Below, piece after piece: positions 38,805 through 47,982 of a stretch of 64,000 nucleotides of DNA. Source of the DNA: Rhodospirillales bacterium (GTDB lineage Bacteria; Pseudomonadota; Alphaproteobacteria; Rhodospirillales; Defluviicoccaceae); contig JADJRE010000004.1 of the NCBI GenBank assembly GCA_016712375.1, positions 186,001 through 250,000 on the forward strand, given 5' to 3'. The position numbers and the translations under genes were made by a program. The notes beneath the pieces are model-generated. The model ran no database searches and was not told the origin of the DNA. It saw nothing but the letters and a program-made list of their open reading frames with translations. Within the stretch, counting starts at the first letter, position 1. The number at the start of each line of letters is the position of its first letter.

Positions 38805-41486
38805 ATGACGAAATGGGTCTACACGTTCGGCGACGGCAAGGCCGAGGGCGGCGCCAAGGACAAGAATCTGCTCGGCGGCAAGGGGCGAACCTTGCCGAGA
38901 TGTCGAGCCTGGGTATCCCGGTGCCGGCGGGCTTTACCATCTCCACGGAAGTCTGCACGTACTATTACGGCAACGGGAATACGTATCCGTCGGACCTCAA
39001 GCAGCAGGTCGAGGCCGGCATCGCTCACATCGAGAAGATCATGTCCGGCAAGTTCGGCGCGACCGAGGGGCCGCTGTTGCTGGTCTCGGTGCGCTCCGGC
39101 GCGCGCGCCTCGATGCCGGGCATGATGGACACCGTCCTCAACCTCGGCCTCAACGACCAGACCGTGCTCAACCTGGTGAAGCTGACCGGCGACGAGCGGT
39201 TCGCCTACGACAGCTATCGCCGCTTCATCCAGATGTATTCGGACGTTGTCCTCGGAGTTGGAAAGCACGAATTCGAGATGCTGATCGACCGCTACAAGGA
39301 AAAGGTCAACAAGATCTATGACGTCGACATGTCTGCCGACGACTGGAAGTCGCTGATCGAGCAGTACAAGAGTGAAATCCAGAAAGCGATCGGCAAGGAG
39401 TTCCCACAGGATCCGCATGAGCAGCTCTACGGCGCTATCGGGGCGGTGTTCGGCTCGTGGATGAACAAGCGTGCCAACACCTACCGGAGGCTCAACAATA
39501 TCCCCGACCACTGGGGCACGGCGGTCAACGTCCAGGCGATGGTGTTCGGCAATATGGGCGACGAGTCGGCCACCGGCGTCTGCTTCTCCCGCAATCCGTC
39601 CACCGGCGAGAACCTGTTCTATGGCGAGTACCTGGTGAACGCCCAGGGCGAGGACGTGGTCGCCGGTATCCGGACCCCGCAGCCGCTGAGCCTCGCCGAG
39701 AAGAAGGCGATCGGCTCCGACCTTCCTGCCATGGAAGAGGTGTTGCCGCCACTCTATCACGAGCTGGTCACGTTCCGCGACCGGCTCGAGGCGCACTACC
39801 ACGACATGCAGGACATGGAGTTCACCATCCAGAAGGGTAAGCTCTGGATGCTGCAGACCCGCAACGGCAAGCGCACGGCCGCCGCCGCGTTGCGTATCGC
39901 CGTCGAGATGTGCGAAGAGGGTCTGATCGACAAAAAGGAAGCGGTCCGCCGTGTCGATCCGGCGCAGCTCGATCAGCTGCTGCACCCGATGATCGACCCG
40001 AAGGCGAAGAAGGACGTGCTGGGCAAGGGCCTGCCGGCATCGCCGGGTGCCGCCTCGGGGCAGATCGTGTTCTCCGCCGACGAGGCCGAAGTGTGGGCCA
40101 AGGCCGGCAAGAAGGTAATCCTGACCCGCATCGAGACGTCGCCGGAAGACATCGGCGGCATGCACGTGGCGCAAGGCATTCTGACCACCCGCGGGGGCAT
40201 GACCAGCCACGCGGCGGTGGTCGCCCGCGGCATGGGCACGCCGTGCGTCGCCGGTGCCGGCCAGCTGCGCATCGACTACGCTGCGAAGACGATGACCGCC
40301 GGTAACACGGTCCTCAAAGAAGGGGACACGATCACCATCGACGGATCGAGCGGGGAGGTGCTCGACGGCGAGGTGCCGAAAATCCAGCCGGAGCTGACCG
40401 GCGACTTTCGGCAAGCTGATGGAGTGGGTCGACGAGATCCGGACGCTTAAGGTCCGGGCCAACGCCGAGACGCCGCTCGACGCGTCGACCGCGCGCAAGT
40501 TCGGCTGCGAAGGCATCGGTCTGTGCCGCACCGAGCACATGTTCTTCGACCCGCAGCGCATCATCCACGTCCGCGAGATGATCGTCGCCACCACGCTCGA
40601 GGAACGTCGCGCGGCACTGGAGAAGCTGCTGCCCTATCAGCGCGATGACTTCATCAAGCTGTTCACCATCATGGCCGGCCTGCCGGTAACCATCCGGCTG
40701 CTCGACCCGCCGCTGCACGAGTTCCTGCCGCATTCCGACGCCGACTTCGGCGAGGTGGCAAAGGCCTCGGGCAAGACTGTCGCCGACATCAAGGCAAAGG
40801 CCTCGCAGCTGCATGAGGCCAACCCGATGCTGGGACATCGAGGCTGCCGGCTCGGCGTCACCTACCCGGAAATCTATGAGATGCAGTGCCGCGCGATCTT
40901 CCAGGCGGTCGCCGACGTCAAGATGAAGGGCGAGACTGTGCTGCCGGAGGTGATGATTCCGCTGGTGGCGGTGAAGTCAGAGTTCGATCGGCTGAAGAAG
41001 ATGGTTGACGAGGTGGCGGCCGAGACAATGGAGAAGACCGGCGCCAAGTTCGAGTATCTGGTCGGCACGATGATCGAGCTGCCGCGTGCCGCTCTGGTCG
41101 CCGGCAAGATCGCCGAAGGGGCGCAGTTCTTCAGCTTCGGCACCAACGATCTGACGCAGACGACGTTCGGGCTGTCGCGCGACGACGCCGGCCCGTTCCT
41201 CGTCCAGTATCAGGACCTGAACGTAATCCCCCATGATCCATTCCAGGTCCTGGACCAGGAAGGCGTTGGTCAGCTGGTGCAGATGGCGGCGGAACGGGGA
41301 CGCAAGACCCGGCCGGACATCAAGCTCGGCATCTGTGGCGAGCACGGCGGCGAGCCGTCTTCGGTGCACTTCTGCCATAGCGTCGGGCTGAACTATGTGT
41401 CGTGCTCTCCCTACCGGGTGCCGATCGCCCGGCTGGCGGCAGCGCACGCGGCGATGGAGACGGGCCTCGTCAGCACGACGGCCTGA
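38805..41486 (+). CDS. ppdK: pyruvate, phosphate dikinase, two frameshifts
   Basis: PpdK interconverts pyruvate, ATP and phosphate with PEP, AMP and pyrophosphate, giving a gluconeogenic or pyrophosphate-linked route. About 893 residues are reconstructed. MTKWVYTFGDGKAEGGAKD is followed by a lost G in GGGG near 38883, after which ANLAEMSSLGIPVPAGFTIS follows. The phosphohistidine motif is GGMTSHAAVVARGMGTPC and the catalytic Cys is in LGICGEHGGEP. An extra T in TTT (40406-40408) makes the second shift, between ELTGDF and GKLMEWVDEIR. Both lesions are homopolymer changes. A strong hairpin follows the stop. Confidence 0.95.
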
Positions 41487-41519
41487 CTACGATCCTTCTA
41501 AAATCGTGAGCGCATGACG

Positions 41520-41550
41520 CGAGGGGGCCATTGGCCCCCTCGCAGCTTTT
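41520..41550 (+). terminator. ppdK terminator hairpin
   Basis: CGAGGGGGCC and GGCCCCCTCG form a perfect 10-bp stem with a 3-base loop (ATT), 34 bases after the ppdK stop, followed by CAGCTTTTC. The T-run is short but the stem is very stable. Confidence 0.75.
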
Positions 41551-41847
41551 CGGACACCGCCGGATGCCGGTCAGGGGCGGGGCCCCGGCGGGTTCGGGCC
41601 GGGTAGCGACGGGACCAACAAAGGCACCTGATCTGGGAGTAGCCAGACGGGTCCTGGCTTGCCTACCACTCTCTTCTGGAACTGGCGAACGGGCGCCCAA
41701 GATCGGGCCGCTTCCGCTGGTCACCCGGAGGCGGCCCCTCGCCCGTCGGCGGCCGAGCGCGACGGTTGTCAACCATCGGCGAGCACGCCTGTCGAACGGC
41801 GAAATACGCTGACTGGCAAAAAATTTTTCCATTCCCGAAAAAATTTC
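41551..41847. other. intergenic region ahead of the sRNA
   Basis: No gene is seen. The last 40 bases contain A5-6/T5 tracts (around 41818-41846) just upstream of the sRNA promoter; they could act as an UP element or curved DNA. Confidence 0.35.
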
Positions 41848-41876
41848 TTGTTGTTTAGCCCCATAAGGGGTATAAA
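41848..41876 (+). promoter_or_regulatory. sigma-70-type promoter of the sRNA
   Basis: TTGTTG (41848-41853), a 17-base spacer and TATAAA (41871-41876) make a good housekeeping promoter, preceded by A/T tracts. The spacer contains the palindrome CCCCATAAGGGG, a possible operator. Transcription should begin near 41883. Confidence 0.7.
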
Positions 41877-41882
41877 GAAGAT

Positions 41883-41970
41883 GTCCCGCGAGCGTCCATG
41901 TGAGCCCAAGGGCTCACTTAGACCTCCTCCCTATCCAACTTAACCGCCCCTCACGGGGCGGTTTTTTTTT
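41883..41970 (+). ncRNA. probable small RNA with anti-Shine-Dalgarno motif
   Basis: A promoter, a hairpin, a single-stranded segment and an intrinsic terminator lie in order with no open frame. The first hairpin is GTGAGCCC/GGGCTCAC with an AA loop (41900-41917). The unpaired stretch holds CCTCCTCCC (41923-41931), complementary to ribosome-binding sites. The terminator follows 12 bases later. Length is about 88 bases. CCUCCUCCC-bearing sRNAs are known in Alphaproteobacteria (the ar14 and cuckoo RNA groups), and this looks like one of that kind. It lies between ppdK and the malyl-CoA lyase gene, whose own ribosome site contains AGGAGGGAG. Confidence 0.75.
41944..41970 (+). terminator. intrinsic terminator of the sRNA
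   Basis: CCGCCCC and GGGGCGG form a 7-bp GC stem with loop TCAC, followed directly by an uninterrupted run of about nine T. This is the clearest rho-independent terminator in the window. Confidence 0.92.
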
Positions 41971-42011
41971 GCGTCAAGGGAGGGCGCATCGCCCTCAAGA
42001 AACCCCAGAAA

Positions 42012-42028
42012 ACACCCATAAGGGGTGT
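42012..42028. promoter_or_regulatory. second copy of the CCCATAAGGGGT palindromic element
   Basis: ACACCC-ATAAG-GGGTGT is an inverted repeat. It shares CCCATAAGGGGT exactly with 41860-41871 in the sRNA promoter spacer, 155 bases away. Two copies on either side of the sRNA suggest a protein-binding site, possibly also serving the malyl-CoA lyase gene downstream. Confidence 0.45.
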
Positions 42029-42242
42029 ACAGCTTAGGATCGCGCAGTATGTCCTGAGAAGGACGCCGGCAGCATATCGAAAGCAGACAACTTCCGCGGT
42101 CATCCGCTGACGGCACCGTTCCTGCACGACGATCTTGGCACGATCGCCACGCTCCGCATTTGACGGCCTCGTCGCTTCGGTGTACCTCGTTGCCCGAGCC
42201 CTATTGTTGTGCAAGCGCAAAAAAACTATGAGGAGGGAGCTC

Positions 42243-43284
42243 GTGAAGCTGCCATCGCAATTCTACAAGCCGCTCGCTGCAGGGGCTCCCCTGCCGGTGC
42301 GCGAACTGCCGGTGCGTCCAGAACGGATGATCCATTTCTTCCCGCCGCACCTGGAAAAGATCCGCGCGCGTTCCGGAAATGGCAAAGCAGGTGGATGTCC
42401 TGCTTGGCAACCTGGAAGACGCCATTCCGGCGGATGCCAAGGAGGCGGCGCGTGCCGGCTTCATCGAGGTGGCGAAGGCCACCGATTTCGGCGATACCGC
42501 GCTGTGGACGCGGGTCAACGCGCTGAACAGCCCGTGGGTGCTCGACGACATCCACGAGATCGTCAAGGAGATCGGCGACAAGCTCGACGTGATGATGATC
42601 CCGAAGGTGGAAGGGGCCTGGGACATCCACTTCGTTGATCAGTATCTCGCGCTGCTGGAGGCGCGATATTCGGTGAAGAAACCGATCCTGATCCACGCGC
42701 TGCTGGAGACGGCGCAGGGAGTGAAGAATATCGAGGAAATCGCCTGTGCCAGCCCGCGCATGCACGGTTTCAGCCTGGGGCCGGCCGACCTCGCCGCCTC
42801 GCGCGGCATGAAGACGACGCGGGTCGGCGGCGGCCATCCGCTGTACGGCGTGCTTGCCGACCCGCTCGAAGGCAAGGCGGAGCGGGCGTTCTCGCAGCAG
42901 GACCTGTGGCACTACACCGTCGCCAAGATGGTCGACGCGTGCCAGTCCAACGGGCTGCGCGCCTTCTACGGCCCGTTCGGCGACATCAAGGACGAGGCCG
43001 CCTGCGAGGCGCAGTTCCGCAATGCCTTCCTGATGGGATGCACCGGAGCCTGGTCGTTGGCGCCCAATCAGATTGCCATCGCCAAGCGCGTGTTCAGCCC
43101 GGAGGTACCGGAGGTGCTGTTCGCCAAGCGCATCCTGGAGGCTCTGCCGAGCGGATCGGGTGTCGCCATGCTCGACGGCAAGATGCAGGACGACGCCACC
43201 TGGAAGCAGGCGAAGGTAATCGTTGATCTTGCCAGATTGGTGGCGAGAAAGGATCCGGAGCTGGCCAAGGCTTACGAGTTCTGA
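42243..43284 (+). CDS. L-malyl-CoA/beta-methylmalyl-CoA lyase, frameshifted
   Basis: A CitE-like lyase of 347 residues that cleaves beta-methylmalyl-CoA to glyoxylate and propionyl-CoA and handles L-malyl-CoA, central to the ethylmalonyl-CoA pathway. MKLPSQFYKPLAAGAPLPVR and MIHFFPPHLEKIRAR lie in one frame; the rest (MAKQVDVLLGNLEDAIPADA, IPKVEGAWDIHFVDQYL, CASPRMHGFSLGPADLA) is in the next. One G is missing near 42370. GTG 42243 is chosen because AGGAGGGAG stands immediately before it at the right distance. The partner hydratase follows by 116 bases. Confidence 0.92.
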
Positions 43285-43400
43285 ACAAAGTCCGCAGACC
43301 CTCGCCCTGCGGTCAGGCCGCCCGCACGCGGGAGAAGGAATGAGCGTGAGGGCGGGGCCGGCGAAAGAGCAGATAGAAGAAAAGAAGGGGAGGGAATCAA

Positions 43401-44462
43401 ATGAGCACCAAGACCAACCCGGGCAACTACTTTGAAGACTTCCGGATGGACCAGCAAATTCGTCATGCGACGCCGCGGACGGTCACCGACGGCGACGTGG
43501 CGCTGTACACAGCCCTCTACGGTGTGCGGTTCGCGTTCAACTCATCCGAAGAGTTTGCCCGGACGCTTGGGCTGCCGCGGGCGCCTCTCGACGACTTCCT
43601 CGCGTTCCACATGGTCTTCGGCAAGACGGTGCCGGACATTTCACTGAACGCCGTCGCCAACCTGGGATACGCGCAAGGGCGCTTTCTGACCCCTGTCTTT
43701 CCGGGCGACACACTGAGCACCTCCTCGACAGTGATCGGCCTGCGGCAGAACAAGGACGGCAAGACAGGTGTCGTCTACGTGCGCTCGGTTGGCAGCAACC
43801 AGCTTGGCGAGACGGTGCTCGACTACTGCCGCTGGGTGATGGTGCGCAAGAACGACGAGGATGCACCGGCACCTGAGGTGGACCTGCCGAATTTGCCCGA
43901 TGCTGTGGCGCCGGCCGATTTGTTCGTCCCGGTCAACCTGGACGTGCGCGAGCATGACGATACCGTTCTGGCCGGCAGCGATCAGTTGTGGGACGACTAC
44001 GCCCTTGGCGAGAAGATCGACCATGTCGACGGGATGACGATCGAGGAGGCCGAGCACATGATTGCGACGCGCCTCTATCAGAACACCGCCAAGGTGCACT
44101 TTGATGCGATGCTGCAGAAAACCAGCCGCTTCGGCCGGCGGCTGATCTACGGCGGTCACATCATCAGTCTCGCCCGCTCGCTCTCGTTCAACGGACTGGC
44201 CAACGCGTTCAAGGTGGTGGCGATCAACGGCGGCCGCCACGTCGCCCCGACCTTCGCCGGCGATACCATTTATGCCTGGTCGGAGGTGCTCGCGAAGATG
44301 GATGTCCCCGGTCGTTCCGACGTCGGCGCGCTCAGGCTGCGGACTGTCGCGACCAAGGAGAAGCCGTGCTGGGACTTCCCCGTCAAGTCCGCCGATGGCA
44401 ATTACGACGCCGTGGTGGTTCTTGACTTCGACTACACGGTGCTCTTGCCTCTACGCGGCTGA
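43401..44462 (+). CDS. mesaconyl-CoA hydratase (beta-methylmalyl-CoA dehydratase)
   Basis: This 353-residue tandem MaoC/hotdog protein hydrates mesaconyl-CoA to beta-methylmalyl-CoA, the substrate of the lyase encoded just upstream. Family landmarks are NYFEDFRMDQQIRHATPRTVT near the start, AFNSSEEFARTLGLPRAPLDD, RRLIYGGHIISLARSLSFNGL and GGRHVAPTFAGDTIYAWSEVL in the second half. GGGGAGGGAATCAA precedes the ATG. It is intact. Adjacent lyase and hydratase genes point to acetate or C2 assimilation through the ethylmalonyl-CoA pathway, although crotonyl-CoA carboxylase/reductase is not in the window. Confidence 0.94.
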   Translation: MSTKTNPGNYFEDFRMDQQIRHATPRTVTDGDVALYTALYGVRFAFNSSEEFARTLGLPRAPLDDFLAFHMVFGKTVPDISLNAVANLGYAQGRFLTPVFPGDTLSTSSTVIGLRQNKDGKTGVVYVRSVGSNQLGETVLDYCRWVMVRKNDEDAPAPEVDLPNLPDAVAPADLFVPVNLDVREHDDTVLAGSDQLWDDYALGEKIDHVDGMTIEEAEHMIATRLYQNTAKVHFDAMLQKTSRFGRRLIYGGHIISLARSLSFNGLANAFKVVAINGGRHVAPTFAGDTIYAWSEVLAKMDVPGRSDVGALRLRTVATKEKPCWDFPVKSADGNYDAVVVLDFDYTVLLPLRG

Positions 44463-44467
44463 CTTTT

Positions 44468-44863
44468 TCAGCTCAGATCCAGCGCGTGTCGCTTCAGGTC
44501 TTCGAGGGTAACGTACTCCAGCGCGCGTTCGTGCGTTGCGGCCAGCACCACCCTCGGCGCCATGCCGGCGTCGAGCGCTTCGCGCCACCGGGCGGCGCAC
44601 AGGCACCAGCGATCGCCGGGCTGTAAACCGGGGAAGCCGAAGGCCGGGACGGGTGTGGAAAGGTCGTTGCCGCGGCTCTTGCTGAACGCGAGGAATTCGG
44701 CGGTGACCTCAGTGCAGACGACGTGGGCACCAGCGTCCATCGGCCCGGTTTCGCAGCATCCGGTGCGGAAGAAGCCGGTCATCGGCCGCAGCGAGCAGTC
44801 GATCAGCTTTTCGCCCAGCACATTACGCTGCGCTCCGAAGCGTTCCGCGTCACCGTCCAGCAT
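44468..44863 (-). CDS. DUF2237 family protein
   Basis: The 131-residue product matches DUF2237: RNVLGEKLIDCSLRPMTGFF, RTGCCETGPMDAGAHVVC, FSKSRGNDLSTPVPAFGFPG and GDRWCLCAARWREALDAG. Six Cys recur in the family, suggesting metal binding or disulphides; function is unknown. AGGAGA lies 6 bases before the ATG. Its start overlaps the end of the MFS gene by 14 bases on the same strand, so the two are probably one transcription unit. Confidence 0.9.
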   Translation of the reverse strand: MLDGDAERFGAQRNVLGEKLIDCSLRPMTGFFRTGCCETGPMDAGAHVVCTEVTAEFLAFSKSRGNDLSTPVPAFGFPGLQPGDRWCLCAARWREALDAGMAPRVVLAATHERALEYVTLEDLKRHALDLS

Positions 44864-46129
44864 CGCCGCTCTCCTTGCCCGCGCCCGCGGCAGGCGTGTA
44901 TCGTGAACCCGTCTCCGCTGCTGCTCGATATCGGCGACCTTTGCGCGCGTGGCAAGGGTGCGCGACCCGCCATGCCAGCATCATGCCGATCAGCGCCGTG
45001 CCGGCCAACAGCAGCGGAAGGCCCCAGCGCAAATTGGCGCTGATCGCCGCGCCGGCGAGTGGAGCGCCCAGCGTGCTGCCAACGGTGTAAGCGAGGCTGA
45101 TGCCGGTAACCACGGCCATCGCCGGGAGCGGCAGGTGGCGTGACCCGCCTGGAACACCGAGAGCGTAGACAGCGAGCCGCTGAGGCCACCGATCGTCGCC
45201 AGCAGGGCGAACCAGACGGAAGGATGGCTTACCGCCGTGTGCAATGTCAAACCCGCAAGGGCGATAGTCACGAAAGGACTGGGCAGCAGGATGCGGACCG
45301 GCAGGCGATCCGCAGGCAACCGGTTGGATATCGCGTCAGGATGTTGCCGCCCGCAAACACCGCGACGCTGGTGGCCGCCACTGCCTCTGTCATGCCTAGC
45401 CCATATGCCTGCACCGGCAGCAGCTTGGTCGAAGCGCCCTCGATGACGCCGCAGGCGGTGGCCGCGATCAGCGCCGCGGGCGTGCGGCGGACGGCTTCAG
45501 CCAGAATCCGCACCGAGCCCTCGCCCCGGGCAGGCGCCCTCCCTGCCGCAGGGATGCGTACGAGCAGCGCCGGCGGCAGGGCGATCGCCGCCAGAGCCAC
45601 CCCGATCATAAAGCGGCAGGGAGCCGTGGATGCCCGCTACAGCCAGGATCAGCGGCCCCAGTGCCATCGTCGCGCCGATCCACGCCTCGAACAGGCCGAT
45701 CCTGGCGCCGCGCACCTCGGACGGCGAAAGCACTGCAATCAATGCATCGGAGACGATCCAGCGGAGCGCGATGCCGGCACCGCACAGACCGTAGCCGAGT
45801 ATCCACAGCCAAATGGCATCACCGGCGGCAAAACTACCGGCACCGGCGAGCCCGAGCCAGCAGCCGGTGCGAAACACGCGCAAGGCGCGGAACCTTGCAG
45901 CGAGCTTCGGCACCAGCGGGATCAGCGCCACCAGCGTCAGCCATGGGACGGCGCCGACGAGGCCGATCTGCCAAGGCGGAATGCCGCGCTCGGCCAAAGC
46001 CAGCGCCGCCAGCGGCACGGTCATCCAAAACTGAATCGACGAAAGCCCAGCCGACGCGGCCAAAGCCAGATAGGCCGCCTGGTTCAGCGGCTGCGCCGAC
46101 TTAGCCAAGCCTAGGCCGGTTTGGTTCAT
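44850..46129 (-). CDS. MFS transporter, multiply frameshifted
   Basis: About 420 residues with twelve predicted membrane segments, read from four frames. MNQTGLGLAKSAQPLNQAAY and FEAWIGATMALGPLILAVAG come first, then VALAAIALPPALLVRIPAAG, AGGNILTRYPTG, ATIGGLSGSLSTLSVFQAG and ISLAYTVGSTLGAPLAGAAI. Shifts lie near 45600, 45330 and 45120. The SPSEVRGARIGLFEAWIG loop is typical of drug/sugar-type MFS exporters, but no substrate can be named. DUF2237 follows with a short overlap. Confidence 0.8.
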
Positions 46130-46258
46130 CTTCGATGCTGGCTGACTTACACCGTCTTCGTGCAGCGATTACGAATAGGGCTGACCGGTTTTGGAAGATC
46201 AGTCCGCGCGCCGTTCGTTGCAGGTGCTTCTGAGTGATCGCCCAGGGCGCGGTGATGC

Positions 46259-46984
46259 TCAGCTTCGTGAAGGCGATCCCTTTCGGACCGCCACCACCTT
46301 CTGGTAGAGGCCGCCGAAGAAGGTTTCCTTGCTCCAGGTGAAGTCATCCGCCGCTGCTGCGAAACCTTCGATTTCGCGGTTCACCAGTCCGTACGCGAAC
46401 GGTTCCAGCCAGCGAAATACGAGGCCCATTGGCGCACGCAACGGGTGCCACCGTCCGGCGCGATGATAATCGACGAATACGACCTTGCCGCCCGGCTCGA
46501 CCGAGGCCAGCAACGCATTGACCACCGACCGCTTCTCCGCGTCGGGGATCTCATGCAGCAGGAAGAAACAGCACACACCGTCATAGATGCCGCCGCCCGG
46601 CGCTGTCGCGTCCGCTAACCTCGCCCGCGCGTGCGGAAACTCCTTGAGCTTTCGCTGCACATTCTCAACTTGCAGCGGCGCGATGTCGATGACCTCCAGT
46701 CGACCGTTCGGGCCGACCTGCACCGCCAGTTCCCGCGAGAGATTGCCGTAGGCGTTTGCAGCCTGCAAAACCCGCTGACCGGGCTCGAATTCCTCGCAAG
46801 CAGTGCGGATCAGCCGCGGCAGGTTACCCCAAAGGATAGCCGTAAGTGCAATAGGGTTATCCAGCAGAAACAGACTAGTAGGGGTAAGATACGCCCACCA
46901 ATAAGTGCGCACGAGGTAGTCGGGAAGGCCCGGGGGATCCGTCTTCACATCCTCGATGAGCTTCGCTTCGATCCCGCCGTCCAT
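46259..46984 (-). CDS. rquA: rhodoquinone biosynthesis methyltransferase RquA
   Basis: RquA converts ubiquinone to rhodoquinone, the low-potential quinone used for fumarate reduction without oxygen. The 241-residue product is a class I methyltransferase-like protein with RquA hallmarks: PDYLVRTYWWAYLTPTS near the N-terminus, LTAILWGNLPRLI, a degenerate AdoMet loop VLQAANAYGNLSREL, VFVDYHRAGRWHPLRAPMG, and SKETFFGGLYQKVV at the C-terminus. ATG 46984 has GGAGG 5 bases upstream; a TTG 19 codons earlier lacks one. The gene stands alone between the MFS gene and eipB and is intact. The call rests on remembered family sequence. Confidence 0.88.
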   Translation of the reverse strand: MDGGIEAKLIEDVKTDPPGLPDYLVRTYWWAYLTPTSLFLLDNPIALTAILWGNLPRLIRTACEEFEPGQRVLQAANAYGNLSRELAVQVGPNGRLEVIDIAPLQVENVQRKLKEFPHARARLADATAPGGGIYDGVCCFFLLHEIPDAEKRSVVNALLASVEPGGKVVFVDYHRAGRWHPLRAPMGLVFRWLEPFAYGLVNREIEGFAAAADDFTWSKETFFGGLYQKVVAVRKGSPSRS

Positions 46985-47178
46985 CTGGCCTCCGGCTCTT
47001 GTTTTCGCGTGCGAGATACACTGTTTCAGCAGTTTGTGCAAAGCGCAAAAAGTCGCACCGGTTGCGCGCTGCGGGCTAGTGCAGACGGTTATTCCACTGG
47101 CGTAGACAGCGCCCGACCGAACGCGTACTCTTCGCGCGATGTAGAGCCCGCCGGTCGCCCGCGGGCAGCGGGCTGGTG

Positions 47179-47979
47179 ATGTGGCGTTTCTTTTCCTTCA
47201 TGATCGCGGCTGTGTTGGTGACCGTAACTGCGGGAGCGCCGCTGGCGCTTGATCTGCAGTCACATCGCGCCGTCTACCGAATGGTGCTCGCCGGTGCGGC
47301 GCGCAGCTCCGAAGTCGTTTCTGCCAACGGCATCATGACCTATCGCTTTGCCCGCGGCTGCGACGGCTGGACGGTCGAGAATCGCACCTTTCTGCGCCTG
47401 CTCTACGATAACGATACGCAAAGCGACACACTGTGGTCGTTCGTCAGCTGGGAGGCTTTCGATGGCGGCAAGTTCCGCTTCCACGGTCGCTACGATCAGG
47501 ATGGCAAGACGATTGAGAAATTAGACGGTGAGGCGGAAATAAAGAAGCACGGTCATGCCGGCACCGCGCGGTTCCTGCAGCCGGAGAAAGTCATTTCCCT
47601 TCCCGACGGCACGGTTTTCCCAACAGCTCACATTCGCGAGGTAATTGCCGCGGCGCAGGCAGGCAAGCACAACCTCAACCGCATCGTTTTCGATGGTGCC
47701 AGCGTTGATAATCCTTACGTCGTCAACGCGCTGTTCGGACCGCTGCCGGCGGCAGACGCCGATGCGCTGGCGAAGCCATTCACCCTGCCGCCGCAACCCG
47801 TCTGGTGGACGCGGATGGCGTTCTTCCCGATCGCCGACAGGGGCGCCGAGCCGGAGTTCGAGATGGGCGCGCGCTATCGCGCCGACGGCATTGCCGATGC
47901 GATCCTGCAGCACTTCGACACGTTTTCGCTGGACGTCAAACTGCGCGAGATCGAGTTGCTGCCCGCGCCCGATTGCTGA
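47179..47979 (+). CDS. eipB: EipB (DUF1849) periplasmic cell-envelope protein
   Basis: EipB is a beta-spiral periplasmic protein needed for envelope integrity in Alphaproteobacteria. The product of about 266 residues has a signal peptide (cleavage around AGAPLA), SHRAVYRMVLAGA at the mature N-terminus, and RGCDGWTVENRTFL. The conserved disulphide Cys pair is visible: one in GCDGW and one as the very last residue (PAPDC). VFPTAHIREVIAAAQAG is also typical. GTG 47176 and ATG 47179 are adjacent starts. The next gene is convergent with a 3-base gap. Confidence 0.9.
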   Translation: MWRFFSFMIAAVLVTVTAGAPLALDLQSHRAVYRMVLAGAARSSEVVSANGIMTYRFARGCDGWTVENRTFLRLLYDNDTQSDTLWSFVSWEAFDGGKFRFHGRYDQDGKTIEKLDGEAEIKKHGHAGTARFLQPEKVISLPDGTVFPTAHIREVIAAAQAGKHNLNRIVFDGASVDNPYVVNALFGPLPAADADALAKPFTLPPQPVWWTRMAFFPIADRGAEPEFEMGARYRADGIADAILQHFDTFSLDVKLREIELLPAPDC

Positions 47980-47982
47980 GGC

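Noticed and set aside
38819..40594. 591-codon minus-strand frame opposite ppdK
   Set aside because: Mirror of ppdK codon bias and no recognisable domain. It is long only because the sense gene avoids certain codons.
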